From Prinsepia uniflora (lineage: Eukaryota > Streptophyta > Magnoliopsida > Rosales > Rosaceae), in the NCBI GenBank assembly GCA_032719365.1, contig CM064861.1, forward strand, positions 94,004,721 to 94,068,720: 64,000 nt of DNA, given 5' to 3'. A program made the position numbers and the translations under genes. Below, in pieces: positions 46,875-57,931 of this stretch (position 1 is the first letter of the stretch; the number at the start of each line of letters is the position of its first letter). The notes below the pieces were generated by a model, which was not told where the DNA came from, did no database searches, and saw nothing but the letters and a program-made list of their open reading frames with translations.

Positions 46875-49800
46875 TGTAACGACCCGTCCCGAATTCCGGG
46901 ATTAGTTTAGTCACTAATCTTGATTAGTGAGGTTGAACGGTGGTTAGTAGGGCGGAATCGGACAAAATGTGCAAAATGACCGTTTTGCCCCTGGTCGTGG
47001 GCAAAATGTTGACTTTTTGATCGGGCGGTCAAACGGACTTTGACCGATGACCGTGACGTAGTTCGGGACGTCACGAGTTCATAGACAGGTGGCACGTTCG
47101 ATTCCGACATTCGTAGAGAAAGTTATGGTGTTCGGAAGTTGAGGGGCATTTTGGTAATTTGGCTTATTAGGGGCCAAATGTTGACTTTTTGACCGGGAGG
47201 TCCGATGGGCGAGGGCCAAGGACCGTTACGTAGGTATCGTCTATACGAATCCAACGACAGGCGGCATGCCGAAATCGGAGATCCGACGACGACGTTATGG
47301 TCAAGAAACGAACTAACGAACCGAGGCCGGGATTAAAATAATAATATAATAATGAATAGTGACCGTTGACCCTACACACCTGGATGAGTGACAAGTGTCA
47401 CTCATCCCTTGAAACCAGAATCCTTGTCTTAGGGGAAACATCATTATGATGTTTTAATATTTATTAATTAATTAATTAATCATTTTAATTTCCATTAATT
47501 CCATTTGTATTTTCCTTAACCGTGTACAACCAAATCCAACACTCTCCCAACCAATTCCTCTCCTATTGCTGAACCTGAGAGTGTGAATTTGTGAGCAATT
47601 TGAGGGTGATTTCAACTGGGTAAACACGAAAGAGTGGCAGTGAGGAGGAACTGTGAATTCGAAAAATTGAGTTTTGGGAGGGAAAATCAAATTGAAGGAA
47701 TTGGGCTGTGATGATCGAATTGGAGGTTACAAACATCTTCCTGAGGTTGAGACGAGTCGATCCACATCAAAAACGAGAAGGAATGGTGCAGTTTTGGCTC
47801 TGATCGAGCTTCGTGACAGAGGAAGAAATCGAGGCTGAGTCGTGGAGTTTGGGGCTGTGTTTGATTCAATTGTTGTGGGGAAATGCTTTCTCATGATCCC
47901 ACGATGCTTCTGGGATCATCAATTGAAGGAAAACGTTGGAGAATGGCAGAACTCCATTGTTGAACAGTGACGGTGCTCGAGTTTGAGTCGTGACGTTTGA
48001 GCACCGGTTTGATGCAATTGATGTGGGGGAATTGTTCCTCATGGTCCATTGATGCTTCTGGAATCATCAATTGGATGAAACCTGCATCAATTGAGGGACT
48101 TCCATGATTGAACAGTGACCGGGTGTTCTTCGTGGATCATCATCGAATCGTGGGAATCTGGGTAAGGAATTGTGTAATTGAGTTTACAGACTTATAATTG
48201 GACTTAAAACGAAGCTAATGGATTGATCAATTGAAGGAATTAGGATCGAATTGGCAGGATTGGAACCGGGTTGTGTCGCGGGTGAATTGGACCCGTTTAC
48301 CAGACAAACGGGTTGGGCTGGTGACACTGTAGCAGGCGCGTGAGTTTCACGCGCAGCCACTCACGGCGGCGCGTGGCGGCGCGTTGGCACGAATCTCGAG
48401 GTGAGGTCAACATGACTTCTGTCCCATTTAATGTAACGGACATTTTGGAATTGGTTTCGGGTCGATCAGACACCGTCTCGATAGTGTTCGGGATGTCCGA
48501 AGGTTTTAAATTAAGTTTAAAAATAAGTAACAATTCGGGAAAATTACGGGACTTTGATAGGATGTTAATGATGAGGTTAGTAACCCTCTAATGTAATTTG
48601 GACAGGATTGGGAGTCCCGGTGATAGTGGTGTGGCCCGGGAGGGCCGGTGGCACGCGTATCGAGGCACACGGTTAAAACGGTCTGTGAGTGGACTTTGGT
48701 TTTATAAATCCTATGCATGCTTAAATGTGTTATATGGTTTATATACATGATTTCTATGATGGTATTTGTGAGCATTGATTTTGGATATGTTGCACGTATT
48801 TCGAGGTGTTTTCCGTATTTCACATATATCGGGATTAACGGTTTATTGGTGGTTTTGTGTGCTTGTGGTTAAATAAATAATATGATGAAATGGTTTTGAA
48901 ATTGAAAATATGAACTCGGGCTTGAGGCCCACTTGTTTTGGAAATTTCGGACTTGGAGTCCATTTGAGAATCGGGCCGGGGGCCCAGTTGGTTAATGAAA
49001 TCGGGCCAGGGGCCCAGTTGGTATGAAATCGGGCTGAGACCCATTTGAGTTATATTATCGGGCCAGGGGCCCAGTTGATTTGTGAATTCGGGCCGTGGGC
49101 CCAGCGGGTTTATAAGGTCGGGCTGCGGGCCCAGTTGGTTTACAAATCGGGTCGTGGGCCCAGTGGTTCATAAAAGCGGGCATGAGGCCCAGTTGGATTA
49201 TAAATGTGATTTTGGGTCAGGGACCCTATATTTAATAATTGTGATTTTGGGTCAGGGACCCTAAATGGAATTATGTGGTTTTATGGAAATTTCGGGCAGG
49301 GCCCAATGGTAATAATGTGATAAAAGGATTTAATAAAACTGTTTTCCATATACCATCTGGATACAAGGATATATGATGGTCTCCTCCAGATGTCTGGGAC
49401 ACTGGGGAAGTCACGGTGCATTGCCTGCGAGGGGTCATTATACGGAGCAACCGGACCGTATGATGACTCAGGAGCAGGATTGCTATGATTGACGTCAGGG
49501 ACGTCAGACATCAGGGATGTCAGATATATGGACCCGGAGAGACCCCGGGCAGCACGCGTAGCTTATGAAACCGTGAGACATGACGTCAGGGACGTCTAGC
49601 ATCAGGGATGCTGGTGATGGTAATGGTAAAATATGAATTAATGAAATGGCTTTCCGGGTGGATTTATGATTGTGTGATTTTAATGAATTAATGTTCATTT
49701 ATGGTAGTGGGTGGTGACCCACATGGTTTTAATATGTATGGTGGTGGTATTCCACGGTTTTGGGCTGAGTTCCCACACTTGGTTTTTGGTTAACGGTTTC

Positions 49801-50144
49801 TGGGCTAAGGCCCTAATGGCTCGGTTGAGCAAACGTTTTGGTTACTGGTTTTTGGTGGCATGCATACGTTTTTATTGGAGGGCATAAATGTCTTATAAAT
49901 GTATTTGGTAAACTTATTGGTTTTTGTCCACTCACAGCTTTTGGTTTTAATGCCCTTCAGGTTGATTACGGATGCGATTGCAGCAGAGACTGGGACATTG
50001 CACACCTCCTCCATCGGTCCTTGCGCACTCTGGATGGCCCGTTTGGGCAGTAGCTCTTGGTTATCCCTTGTCTGACACCCCTTGTTGGACGGGAGCAGGG
50101 CACATTCCACGGTAATCCCGGGGGGATTGGGATGGGTCCTGTCA
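46875..50144 (+). repeat. LARD array LTR 3 (copy G)
   Basis: 3270 bp, GGGCCC array at 48915-49308, 26-bp palindrome at 47382-47407. Ends GGGTCCTGTCA, followed by TSD GCTAG and the copia RT. Confidence 0.92.
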
Positions 50145-52281
50145 GCTAGAGCCAGGACCAATCTGACTGTGGTTGGTTTTACAACAGGGCTAAATGTCTC
50201 ACCATAATCTAGACCAGCCTCCTGACTGAAACCCTTAGCTACCAGTCTTGCTTTATACCTGGCTATAGTTCCATCAGCATTCCTCTTGATCTTGTAAACC
50301 CACTTGCAGCCAACCAGGTTCCTGTTGGGTGGGAGAGGGACTACAGTCCATGTGTTCTGAGTGAGTAAGGCACTTATCTCTTCCTGCATTGCTTGCTGCC
50401 AGACAGGAACAGAAGCTGCTTCCTTGTAGGAGGTAGGCTCAGTAGTGGACAGATTGATTTCACTCTTTGGATGTAGACAGTGGAAGGCTTTCCTCTTGGA
50501 GATCCCATTTTTGGAGCGGGTCTGCATAGGGTGCACGTTGATCCCACTAATGGGTAGAACTACCTGAAGCAACTGAGGTTCAAAACTGGACGCACCCGAT
50601 GGAGAACCAGAAACCAGAACGTCAGGTGATTCAGCAGGACCAGGAATGTTTGTGCCACTGTGTGTATCAGGTGAACCAGTGGGAAAGGGTTGTCCTGAGG
50701 GAGCTTGTTGAGTAGCAGATGGGGAAGGCACAGGAATCACAGGAACTGAGCTGGAAGGAGCACCGAAGGACTGAGGACAGATCGGGAAGGAACAGGCAGG
50801 TGGATTGGAGCTGGTGTGTGACTGGGATGAGGATGGTAACCTGGAATTAGAAACAAGAGTCTGATAGGGGAAATCAGTTTCATTAAACAAGACGTGTCTG
50901 GACACCAGGATTCTAGAGGATATAGGATCAAGACAAATGTACCCTTTCTGTTGTTGAGCATAACCAAGGAATACACATTTAGTTGTTTTAGGTTGAAGTT
51001 TATTGAGGTTATAGGGTTTAAGAGAAGGGAAACAAGCACATCCAAAAATCCTAAGATGATTCAGGTCAGGTAAGGTGCCATATAGCTTTTCAAAGGGGGA
51101 CTGCATGTTTAGGTTAGAACAAGGCATCCTGTTAATAAGGTAAACAGAAGAGGTACATGCATAGAACCAAAATTTGGGAGGTAAGTGTGCAGTCTGTAAT
51201 AGGGTCACAGTGGTTTCAACGACATGCCTATGCTTTCTTTCTGCAAGCCCATTTTGTTCAGGGGTATAAGGACATGAAGTTTGGTGTGTGATTCCTTTGG
51301 ATAGCATGAATTGTGTTAGTTTAGTGTTGAGGTATTCCCCTCCATTATCAGACTGAAAAACCTTTATGGAAGAAGTAAAAGTATTCACAAGATAGGCATA
51401 GAAGTGCACAAAGATGGAACAGAAGTCAGATTTATTTTTCATAGGAAAAATCCAGGTAAACCTGGTACATTCATCTATAAGAGTGACATAGTACCTAAAC
51501 CCTTCGACTGATCTAACTGGTGCTGGACCCCAGACATCTGAGTGTATGACTTCAAAAGGAACAACAGACTTGGATGCAGGAAAACTAAAAGGAAGTTTGG
51601 AAAACTTTCCCTGAAGACAAAATTCACAGATAGTGGAACTAGGTTCTGGGGAGACAGAAATATGTGACTTATTTAGAGATACTGAGACAATTTCATTTGA
51701 GGGATGGCCAAGTCTTTGATGCCAAACCTGGGAGTCAACTTTCCTGCATAGAAGAGCTAGGCTAGGTGAAGGATTAGGTCTTTCTGGGATTGGAAAGGGT
51801 AGTCGAGCAGGAATTTGGTAGAGCCCCTCATTACTCAGTCCTTTGTACAGCACTGTTCCTGTGATCCTGTCCTGTATAATAAAACACAACTCATCAAAGA
51901 TAAACCTACAGTTATTATCCTTGCAAAAACAGTGAACTGAAAGTAGGTTCTGAGAAATCTGTGGCACATGAAGGACTTGTTTCAGTTTGAAACACTGAGT
52001 TGTAGGACTGTGTGTAATAAGTGATGAATTCCCTGTGTGTGATATTTGCAAACCTGTGCCACCTGCTGTGAGAATAGAGTCACTTGTAGTGGAAGGTGTC
52101 ATCATGGACAATTGGGAGACATCTGCTGTCATATGTGCAGAGGCACCAGTATCTGCAATCCAGTAATCCTGTGACTGTGGACTTTGTTGAGTAGGGAAGG
52201 ACTGGAAGGACTGTGAGGCTGACATTGCTGTCAAGGTTGGGGGAGGGGGTGCACCTTGATATGAGTAATTTCCCCTTTGGT
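50145..52281 (-). CDS. Ty1/copia pol, N-terminal part: protease, integrase, start of reverse transcriptase
   Basis: Counted from the codon at 52234, the protease signature DTGASAHM starts at D28. The integrase zinc finger is H172, H177, C203 and C206. The core catalytic residues are D233, D296 and E332 (35 residues between the last two). The N-terminal RT begins near residue 625 (WTVVPLPPNRNLVGCKWVYK). Copia order (protease-integrase-RT) is kept. The frame is open upstream to 52281, where it meets the truncated 5' LTR; gag, its zinc knuckle and a proper start are missing. At 50150 the frame enters the LARD LTR and runs on for 114 meaningless codons to 49805. No stop or frameshift is seen in the copia portion, so decay has been by deletion and insertion and not by point mutation. 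Confidence 0.94.
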
Positions 52282-52497
52282 TGAGTGAGTGTAGTTCTTG
52301 AGAGGAAGACGTGAAGTGAGGAGGAAGAAGAGTAGAGGAAGAAGAGAAGAATCTGGCTTAGATTGATTGCAGTAATATACAATGGAACAGTGTGCTACAC
52401 ATATATACTGCAGTACATCAAGTAACAGAATTAACAACCTCTAACTAACTCCTACTGTAGGTGGCACGTCATACATGGAATAGAATAACTCCTAACA
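52282..52497 (-). repeat. Ty1/copia 5' LTR, truncated at its inner end (216 bp)
   Basis: Matches 32954-33169 of the 3' LTR. The 23 bp that should sit next to the internal region are missing, together with primer site and gag, and the LTR joins directly to the gag/protease region at 52281. CTATT follows at 52498-52502, matching the left flank. Confidence 0.88.
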
Positions 52498-52502
52498 CTA
52501 TT

Positions 52503-53785
52503 TACTGCTACTCTATTAAAATTATTGTTTATCATTTACCTTTTATGAATCAAACACTGACCTGGGCATCAAATGCTCGTTGTACACCGGTGTTTAGCCC
52601 TAATCAACGGCTAACTGCGTGTCTATCTTTAACTGACGATCAACTACGTACTCTTCTTATTTATAGGTTCTTTGAAGAGCATGTGGTATATAATGATTGG
52701 ACAAAATATGAACTCTAATTAAGTTGGCATATTTGTGCATCAACACAACCAATTAACTTGAAGATTATTGATAATCCGGCCCCATTTGTAGTTTTTTAAA
52801 TGAGATGATTGACGATTTTAATTAATTACAATCAAGAACCTTATTGTGAACTTGAGCTCATTAATTAATACATATATATATATATTTATGATATTGATAA
52901 AATATTTATGATATTTAAAAATAAACGATTCTAATTACAATTTATATACATATAAAATATTTATAATATTTAAAAATAAACGGTTCTAATTAATATATAT
53001 ATATATACATGACAAATTATTAGTAATTCATAAAATAATTAGGAGAACAGACACATCAGCATGTATGATGATAATGTGCTAATTGGCTACACTAATTAGT
53101 TTGTATTTGTTAATGTTTCTTCGATCTTTTTTTTTTTTACAGTTCAGAGGGTGCGAAGAATATAAACTTTTGACTCTATTGTGTGGATGGTGGATGCCAT
53201 TGGCTCTATGGAATCTTTGACAAAATTTATAAACTATTATTTGACAAAAAATAAAATGAAATAAAACATAGAAATTATTCCACTTTCTGACTAATTAATT
53301 AAAAGAAATTAATGACTGGTGAAGTTTTACTTTAATTGCGAAAAAAATTGTTTTACTTTGATTAAATAAATTATGCTGATGTTAGTGCCTTAGTGGTGGA
53401 AGCATATATATATATTTAAAAGTCAATTCATAATCAGATGTAACTGATTAGTTTCATGTGTACCTTCTTGTCATTGCATGTACTAATGGGGCTTTTATGA
53501 AATCTAATTTAGTAAATTCCCAATACATCCACACACATATATATATATATATATATAATATGACGTTTACAAATATTCCTCATATTTTTCACACAATTTT
53601 AATACATGTGTGTTGAAATATATATATATATATATATGATTGAATATTTAGTTTCGATTGGGATTATTTTAATGGATACTATTAAAAATAATCTATAATA
53701 ATTATCTCAAATAAAATTATAATTTTATTAATTGGTCGAATGACGAGCCAAATCTAGACTCATGTCCAGACGGTTGAGATGTAAG
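52503..53785. other. AT-rich intergenic stretch
   Basis: (AT)n runs near 52870-52885, 53536-53557 and 53619-53638, and a short direct repeat (AATATTTA.GATATTTAAAAATAAACG) near 52899 and 52956. An 85-codon ORF at 52461-52718 resembles nothing I know and partly overlaps the copia LTR. Confidence 0.5.
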
Positions 53786-54113
53786 AACCTCCTCAGGGAA
53801 TATAAGGATTTCATGAGGCTGATCTTGAGCCGCCATCCAAGCACGAATACCTTCGTTTAAGAGAATGTTTTTGGTGTAGAAAGTTTCAAATTCAGGATCT
53901 TCCGCTGCACGTATTTCCTGAGAAACGAAGTCATAGGCACGTAGGTTCAGGGCCAGACCAACTACTCCAAGAGCACTCATCCATAAACCGGTTACTGGTA
54001 CAAATAACATAAAGAAATGTACCAACGTTTATTGGAAAAAGCAACCCCAAAGATTTGGGACCAAAAGCGGTTCGCGGTGACCATTGAATAAGTTTCTTCA
54101 GTTTGAGTTGGGT
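53786..54113 (-). pseudogene. psbD: Nuclear plastid DNA insertion: psbD (photosystem II D2) C-terminal fragment with frameshift
   Basis: The minus strand encodes the C-terminal ~105 residues of plastid D2, including [30 protein letters not shown] and AAEDPEFETFYTKNILLNEG. One base is missing near 54021, just after the NKRW codons, which shifts the frame. D2 identity stops at about 53786, before the native C-terminal codons, and at about 54113 on the other side. In the plastid this protein is a reaction-centre subunit; here it has no start, is frameshifted and lies between nuclear repeats, so it is a non-functional NUPT. Few other differences from the plastid sequence are evident, for example N to I in QPHEI, so the transfer is not very old. 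Confidence 0.92.
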
Positions 54114-54120
54114 TAATCGG

Positions 54121-54500
54121 AAAAGTTGGTTTTGGAGTGGAATCTCAACTTCTTACATGGTATCAGAACGAAATTATCTCACATGAAGGTTTAACCGCCT
54201 TCAAGCCAGATCAGCAATTAGGTGGTACGTACCACGTTTACCTACGTACTCCTTATAAACCTTTCCAAAATTGTGCAACTTTTCAATGTGGGACACTTTC
54301 TAATGTGGAACTTTTTTACCTTCACATTCTCACACACTCCCTCACGTGTGGCGATTTTTCAAGCCTAATACGTGGACAACTCATATTGCGTGATAATATC
54401 GTTAAACTTTACAGTGGGATAATGCGCTATAATACCACGAAAGAAGCTGCGGTTAAACCTTACACGTGAGATAATGCGCTATAATATCACGAAGTAAGTT
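54121..54500 (+). mobile_element. Fragment of a TRIM-like / LTR element
   Basis: GGAGTGGAATCTCAACTTC then TTACA matches the 3' end of the TRIM LTR at 25633-25753. TGGTATCAGAAC at 54158 is a primer-site-like sequence, followed by TTATCTCACATG as in that TRIM. The LTR is cut off where the plastid fragment begins. Downstream, a 51-bp unit (GTTAAAC..TACA, GATAATGCGCTATAATA) is repeated at 54401 and 54452. No second LTR was found. Confidence 0.55.
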
Positions 54501-55440
54501 GAGTTTTCGCTCTAAAACTAATTGACAATTCTTATAAGATTGACTTTTTTTACCTTCACATTCTCGAGACTAATATCGTAACTTAAAAAGCCAGTTATGT
54601 CAAAACCTCACCCAACGTCCCTCTTCATTCTCTTCTTTTTTCGGTCAAAATCTCTTCATCTTATTTCGTCTTCAACTGTAACAGCATATATTGAACTATG
54701 ACTTCATCATTCTTCCACTATCTGGTCCAGTAAATAATTAAACAAAGAAAAACCTGATCAATTTTAACCTTAATCAAATAAAGTTGCAGTATAAATATAG
54801 TGTGGCATGCATGATGAAAGCCCTACCCTAATTAAACAAGGTCAATTCGTACAAGTTAAATTATACTAATTAACTTCCAAATGATCGAGTTCATCTCAAG
54901 ATGCTAATCTCCCAATCAAACACTGGGCCGGGAGATAGATTACAGTGCATGCTACAGACTTAATTCACAGGCATATCAATCACTACCCCAATAAATTTAC
55001 GTAGATATTTATATTATCAAACTATGAATTTAAATCATTATTGCTATAATTTTACGAAATTATATTTCTAACTCAGAGAAGTACAACCACACATATATAT
55101 ATATATATATAATTAAAATATTACCACTTGGTGATTAAAAGGGGAAGGATTTTAAACCTTTTAGGTGGTGGCCTGATCTGAGGCCCTGAAGTACTCTTGA
55201 TTCTCCTCTTCTGACAAGTGGCCGGTGTTGCTAAACATTATGCTTTCTGCAGTTTGTGGGATTTTATTAAAAACAATTTAGCTAGCTCTCAGATCCAATA
55301 AAATGCTGGTCAGTCAGCCCACGCCGCTTCTCAAATAAACTCTACTTTTATTTTTCTTTAAAAGCAAAATCTTTGTCTCTCTTCCTACAAGAGAGACACA
55401 AAGACGTGTACCCATAAAATATTCTTGATTCGCACCAATT
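54501..55440. other. Intergenic region upstream of the ALMT gene
   Basis: AT-rich, (AT)n run near 55093-55110, no ORF of note. Presumably holds promoter elements of the gene at 55581; none can be named with confidence except the TATA box. Confidence 0.45.
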
Positions 55441-55449
55441 TCTTTGCCT

Positions 55450-55455
55450 TATAAA
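55450..55455 (+). promoter_or_regulatory. TATA box of the ALMT gene
   Basis: TATAAA, 131 bp before the ATG. It is followed by a pyrimidine-rich leader (CATCTCTCTCTCTTCC near 55518), a common plant 5' UTR feature. Transcription would start about 30 bp downstream, near 55480. Confidence 0.65.
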
Positions 55456-55580
55456 TGAAGGCCACCATTCACACAATCAAACCCATCAAAGCCTCTCATT
55501 TTCTCATTCCCCAAACACATCTCTCTCTCTTCCTTTCCCCTTTCTAAAGTGCTTATATCACTTGTCCCTGACCTAAAGAC

Positions 55581-57931
55581 ATGAAGATCAATGAATTAGG
55601 AGCTGGAGGAGCAGCAAAGGACGGGATTTTCAGGTGGTTTTGGGAGCGGCTTAAGGCCTTGCCAGGCAAGTTAGGCACCAAGGTTGTCAAGGTAATAAAA
55701 AGCATTATAAAACTTGGAAGAGATGACCCAAGAAGAGTCACTCACTCTCTTAAGGTGGCTCTTGCTCTCACGTTGGTGTCCTTGTTGTATTATTTGAGAT
55801 CCCTTTTCGACGGTTTCGGGGTTGCAGGAATCTGGGCTGTCCTAACCGTGGTGGTAGTGTTTGAATTCAGTGTAGGTAAGTTTAAACAAAATCATATATA
55901 CTTACATACATAAATTGATTTTTTTTTTCCAACTTGATTATCTTAAGAAGTGTTGAAATAAAAAATGTGTACTTAATTATATTCTTTTGCTTTTTATAGG
56001 TGCAACTCTCAGCAAAGGTTTAAATAGAGGCTTCGCAACATTACTGGCTGGTGCTCTAGGCCTCGGAGCCAACCACTTTGCAAGTCTTTTTGGGGATAAA
56101 GGAGAACCCATTGTGCTTGGGGTCATTGTCTTCCTACTAGGTACATTAAAAACAAATAATAACGTATGTTTTTATATCAGATATATATTGTCATATTATA
56201 TTATAATAGCTACTAATGCATGCAAGCTTTTTTATGTTGCAGCTGTAGCATCGACATTCCTAAGGTTTTTCCCATGGATCAAGAAGAGCTATGACTATGG
56301 AGTGCTGATATTCATCCTGACATTCAGCATGGTAACCGTCTCGGGTTATCGGGTCGAAGGACTGCTGGAGATGGCTCATCAAAGGCTCTTAACGATCGTA
56401 ATAGGTGGAGGAACTTGCATGATCATATCAGCTTTTGTTTGCCCAGTATGGGCTGGTGAAGATCTGCATAAACTCATAACTTCCAATATCGAAAAGCTTG
56501 CAAACTACCTAGAAGGTAAACTAAGTAACTAATAATATGTATCTAATTCTACTTAATTAATTTGGCTCTTTTTTTTTTCTTGTACGTATCAAGATCATTC
56601 GAAAATCAACTTAAGTAATAATAAGAACAATGTAATTTTTATTTACAGAATTTGGAGGTGAATACTTCCAATCACCTAAGGATGAAAAGTGTGGGATCGT
56701 TGCCGCCCCGAAAACTGAGGAATCATTTCTTTTAGGATACAAGAGTGTTCTTAACTCAAAAACCACTGAAGAATCCTTGGTGAGTACTAATATATTTTTC
56801 AAATACATAAATATACATATAGGTCAGGTTACTCATTTTAATTATGTCACATTGTTTACATATATGTTATTACAGGAAAATTTTGCAAGATGGGAACCAG
56901 GCCATGGTCGATTTAGATTTCGTCATCCATGGAAGCAATATTTGAAGATTGGTGCCCTCGCCCGCCAAAGTGCGTACCAGATTGAAACCCTAAATGGCCA
57001 GATCATCTCATATGTAAAAGTATGTATTAAATATTTATTAAACGAATTAATAAGTCATTATACGGATTAACAGTTTAACTCAAAACTCACCAATATATTA
57101 TACGTGTCATAATAGGTTAATCTGAAAATGATTCGAAATTTTAATCATGCGAGTTTACCGGATAAATTTTGTGATGATTTCAAGTCGTATAAAAAATAGC
57201 CTCTCTTAATTCTATCTAAACTTAATTCTATCTAAAGTTTGTTAAACTTAATAACCCGATTGAATTATTTGGTCCCACCCGGTATCAATGGTATCAGGGG
57301 TACTTCCAACAAAAAATATATGGAAGAATTGGTGCTGGTAGTTGTACTATTCAATGTGTAATTAATCTAATTATTTTTCAATTTTTTTCAGGTCCCACCA
57401 GATTTTTTACAGATAATTCAAGACTCGTGCAGAACAATGAGTATTGAGTCTGGCAAGGCCCTGAGAGCATTAGCTAAAGCAATCAAATCAATGAAAGAAC
57501 CAAGAGCTGCCTATCAACATTTGGAGAACTCGAAAAACGCGGTAAGAGATCTCAAGATCGCACTCAAAACTGCGTCGCTCGAGACCGGGAACATCCTTGC
57601 AATTGTACCAGCTGCAACTGTTGCTTCGATCCTCGTTGAGATTGTTAACGGCGTTGAAAAGATCTCGAAGTCAGTTCATGAGCTTTCTGAACTAGTGCAT
57701 TTCAAAAAAGTTGTGGAAGATGTAGTGTCGCCGGAGAAGCCACAATTACTTCACAGGGGGATTGTGAATCCTGTGGTTTTGGATGGTGAAAATGATGGTG
57801 CCGATGTTGTAATAATTACAGTGGATGAAATGGTAAATGTGGGTTCCAAAGTAACTGAGATCAATCATCCTCAGGGACAAAATCAAGTGGGGAAGTGTAA
57901 ATATTTGTTTAGTGTACACTCTAATACATGA
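55581..57931 (+). CDS. ALMT: Aluminium-activated malate transporter (ALMT) family protein, six exons
   Basis: Predicted exons: 55581-55875, 56000-56140, 56243-56515, 56649-56779, 56876-57019 and 57392-57931. All introns are GT-AG and phases agree, giving 507 residues, within the usual ALMT range (about 430-560). The N-terminal half has about six hydrophobic segments (near 55-75, 80-98, 104-125, 133-147, 165-185, 195-215). Family landmarks are DDPRRVTHSLKVALALTLVS, FEFSVGATLSKGLNRG, SYDYGVLIFILTF, SGYRVE, CPVWAGEDLH, and the WEP motif (W286-P288) in WEPGHGRFRFRHPW. The C-terminal half is soluble and helical. ALMT proteins are anion channels of the plasma membrane or tonoplast that pass malate and other anions; which membrane applies cannot be read here. 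The start is the first ATG after the TATA box and leader. The gene looks intact. Closest subgroup by memory is ALMT2/ALMT10-like; aluminium response is not implied. Confidence 0.93.

Larger units (their letters stand above)
34413..50144 (+). mobile_element. LARD array with three LTRs and two internal regions (element 3)
   Basis: 15732 bp in the order LTR (34413-36940), internal (36941-40272), LTR (40273-43542), internal (43543-46874), LTR (46875-50144), all on the plus strand. A single 5-bp TSD, GCTAG, brackets the whole array, so it entered as one element and later gained a unit, most simply by unequal crossing-over between LTRs. The repeat period is exactly 6602 bp, the same as in element 1. 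The first LTR has lost 742 bp. The array belongs to the element 1 subfamily, is near-identical to it, and has no gag-pol. Confidence 0.93.

Noticed and set aside
52461..52718. 85-codon ORF
   Set aside because: It starts within the copia LTR, has no motif, and lies in AT-rich DNA with no splice or promoter context.
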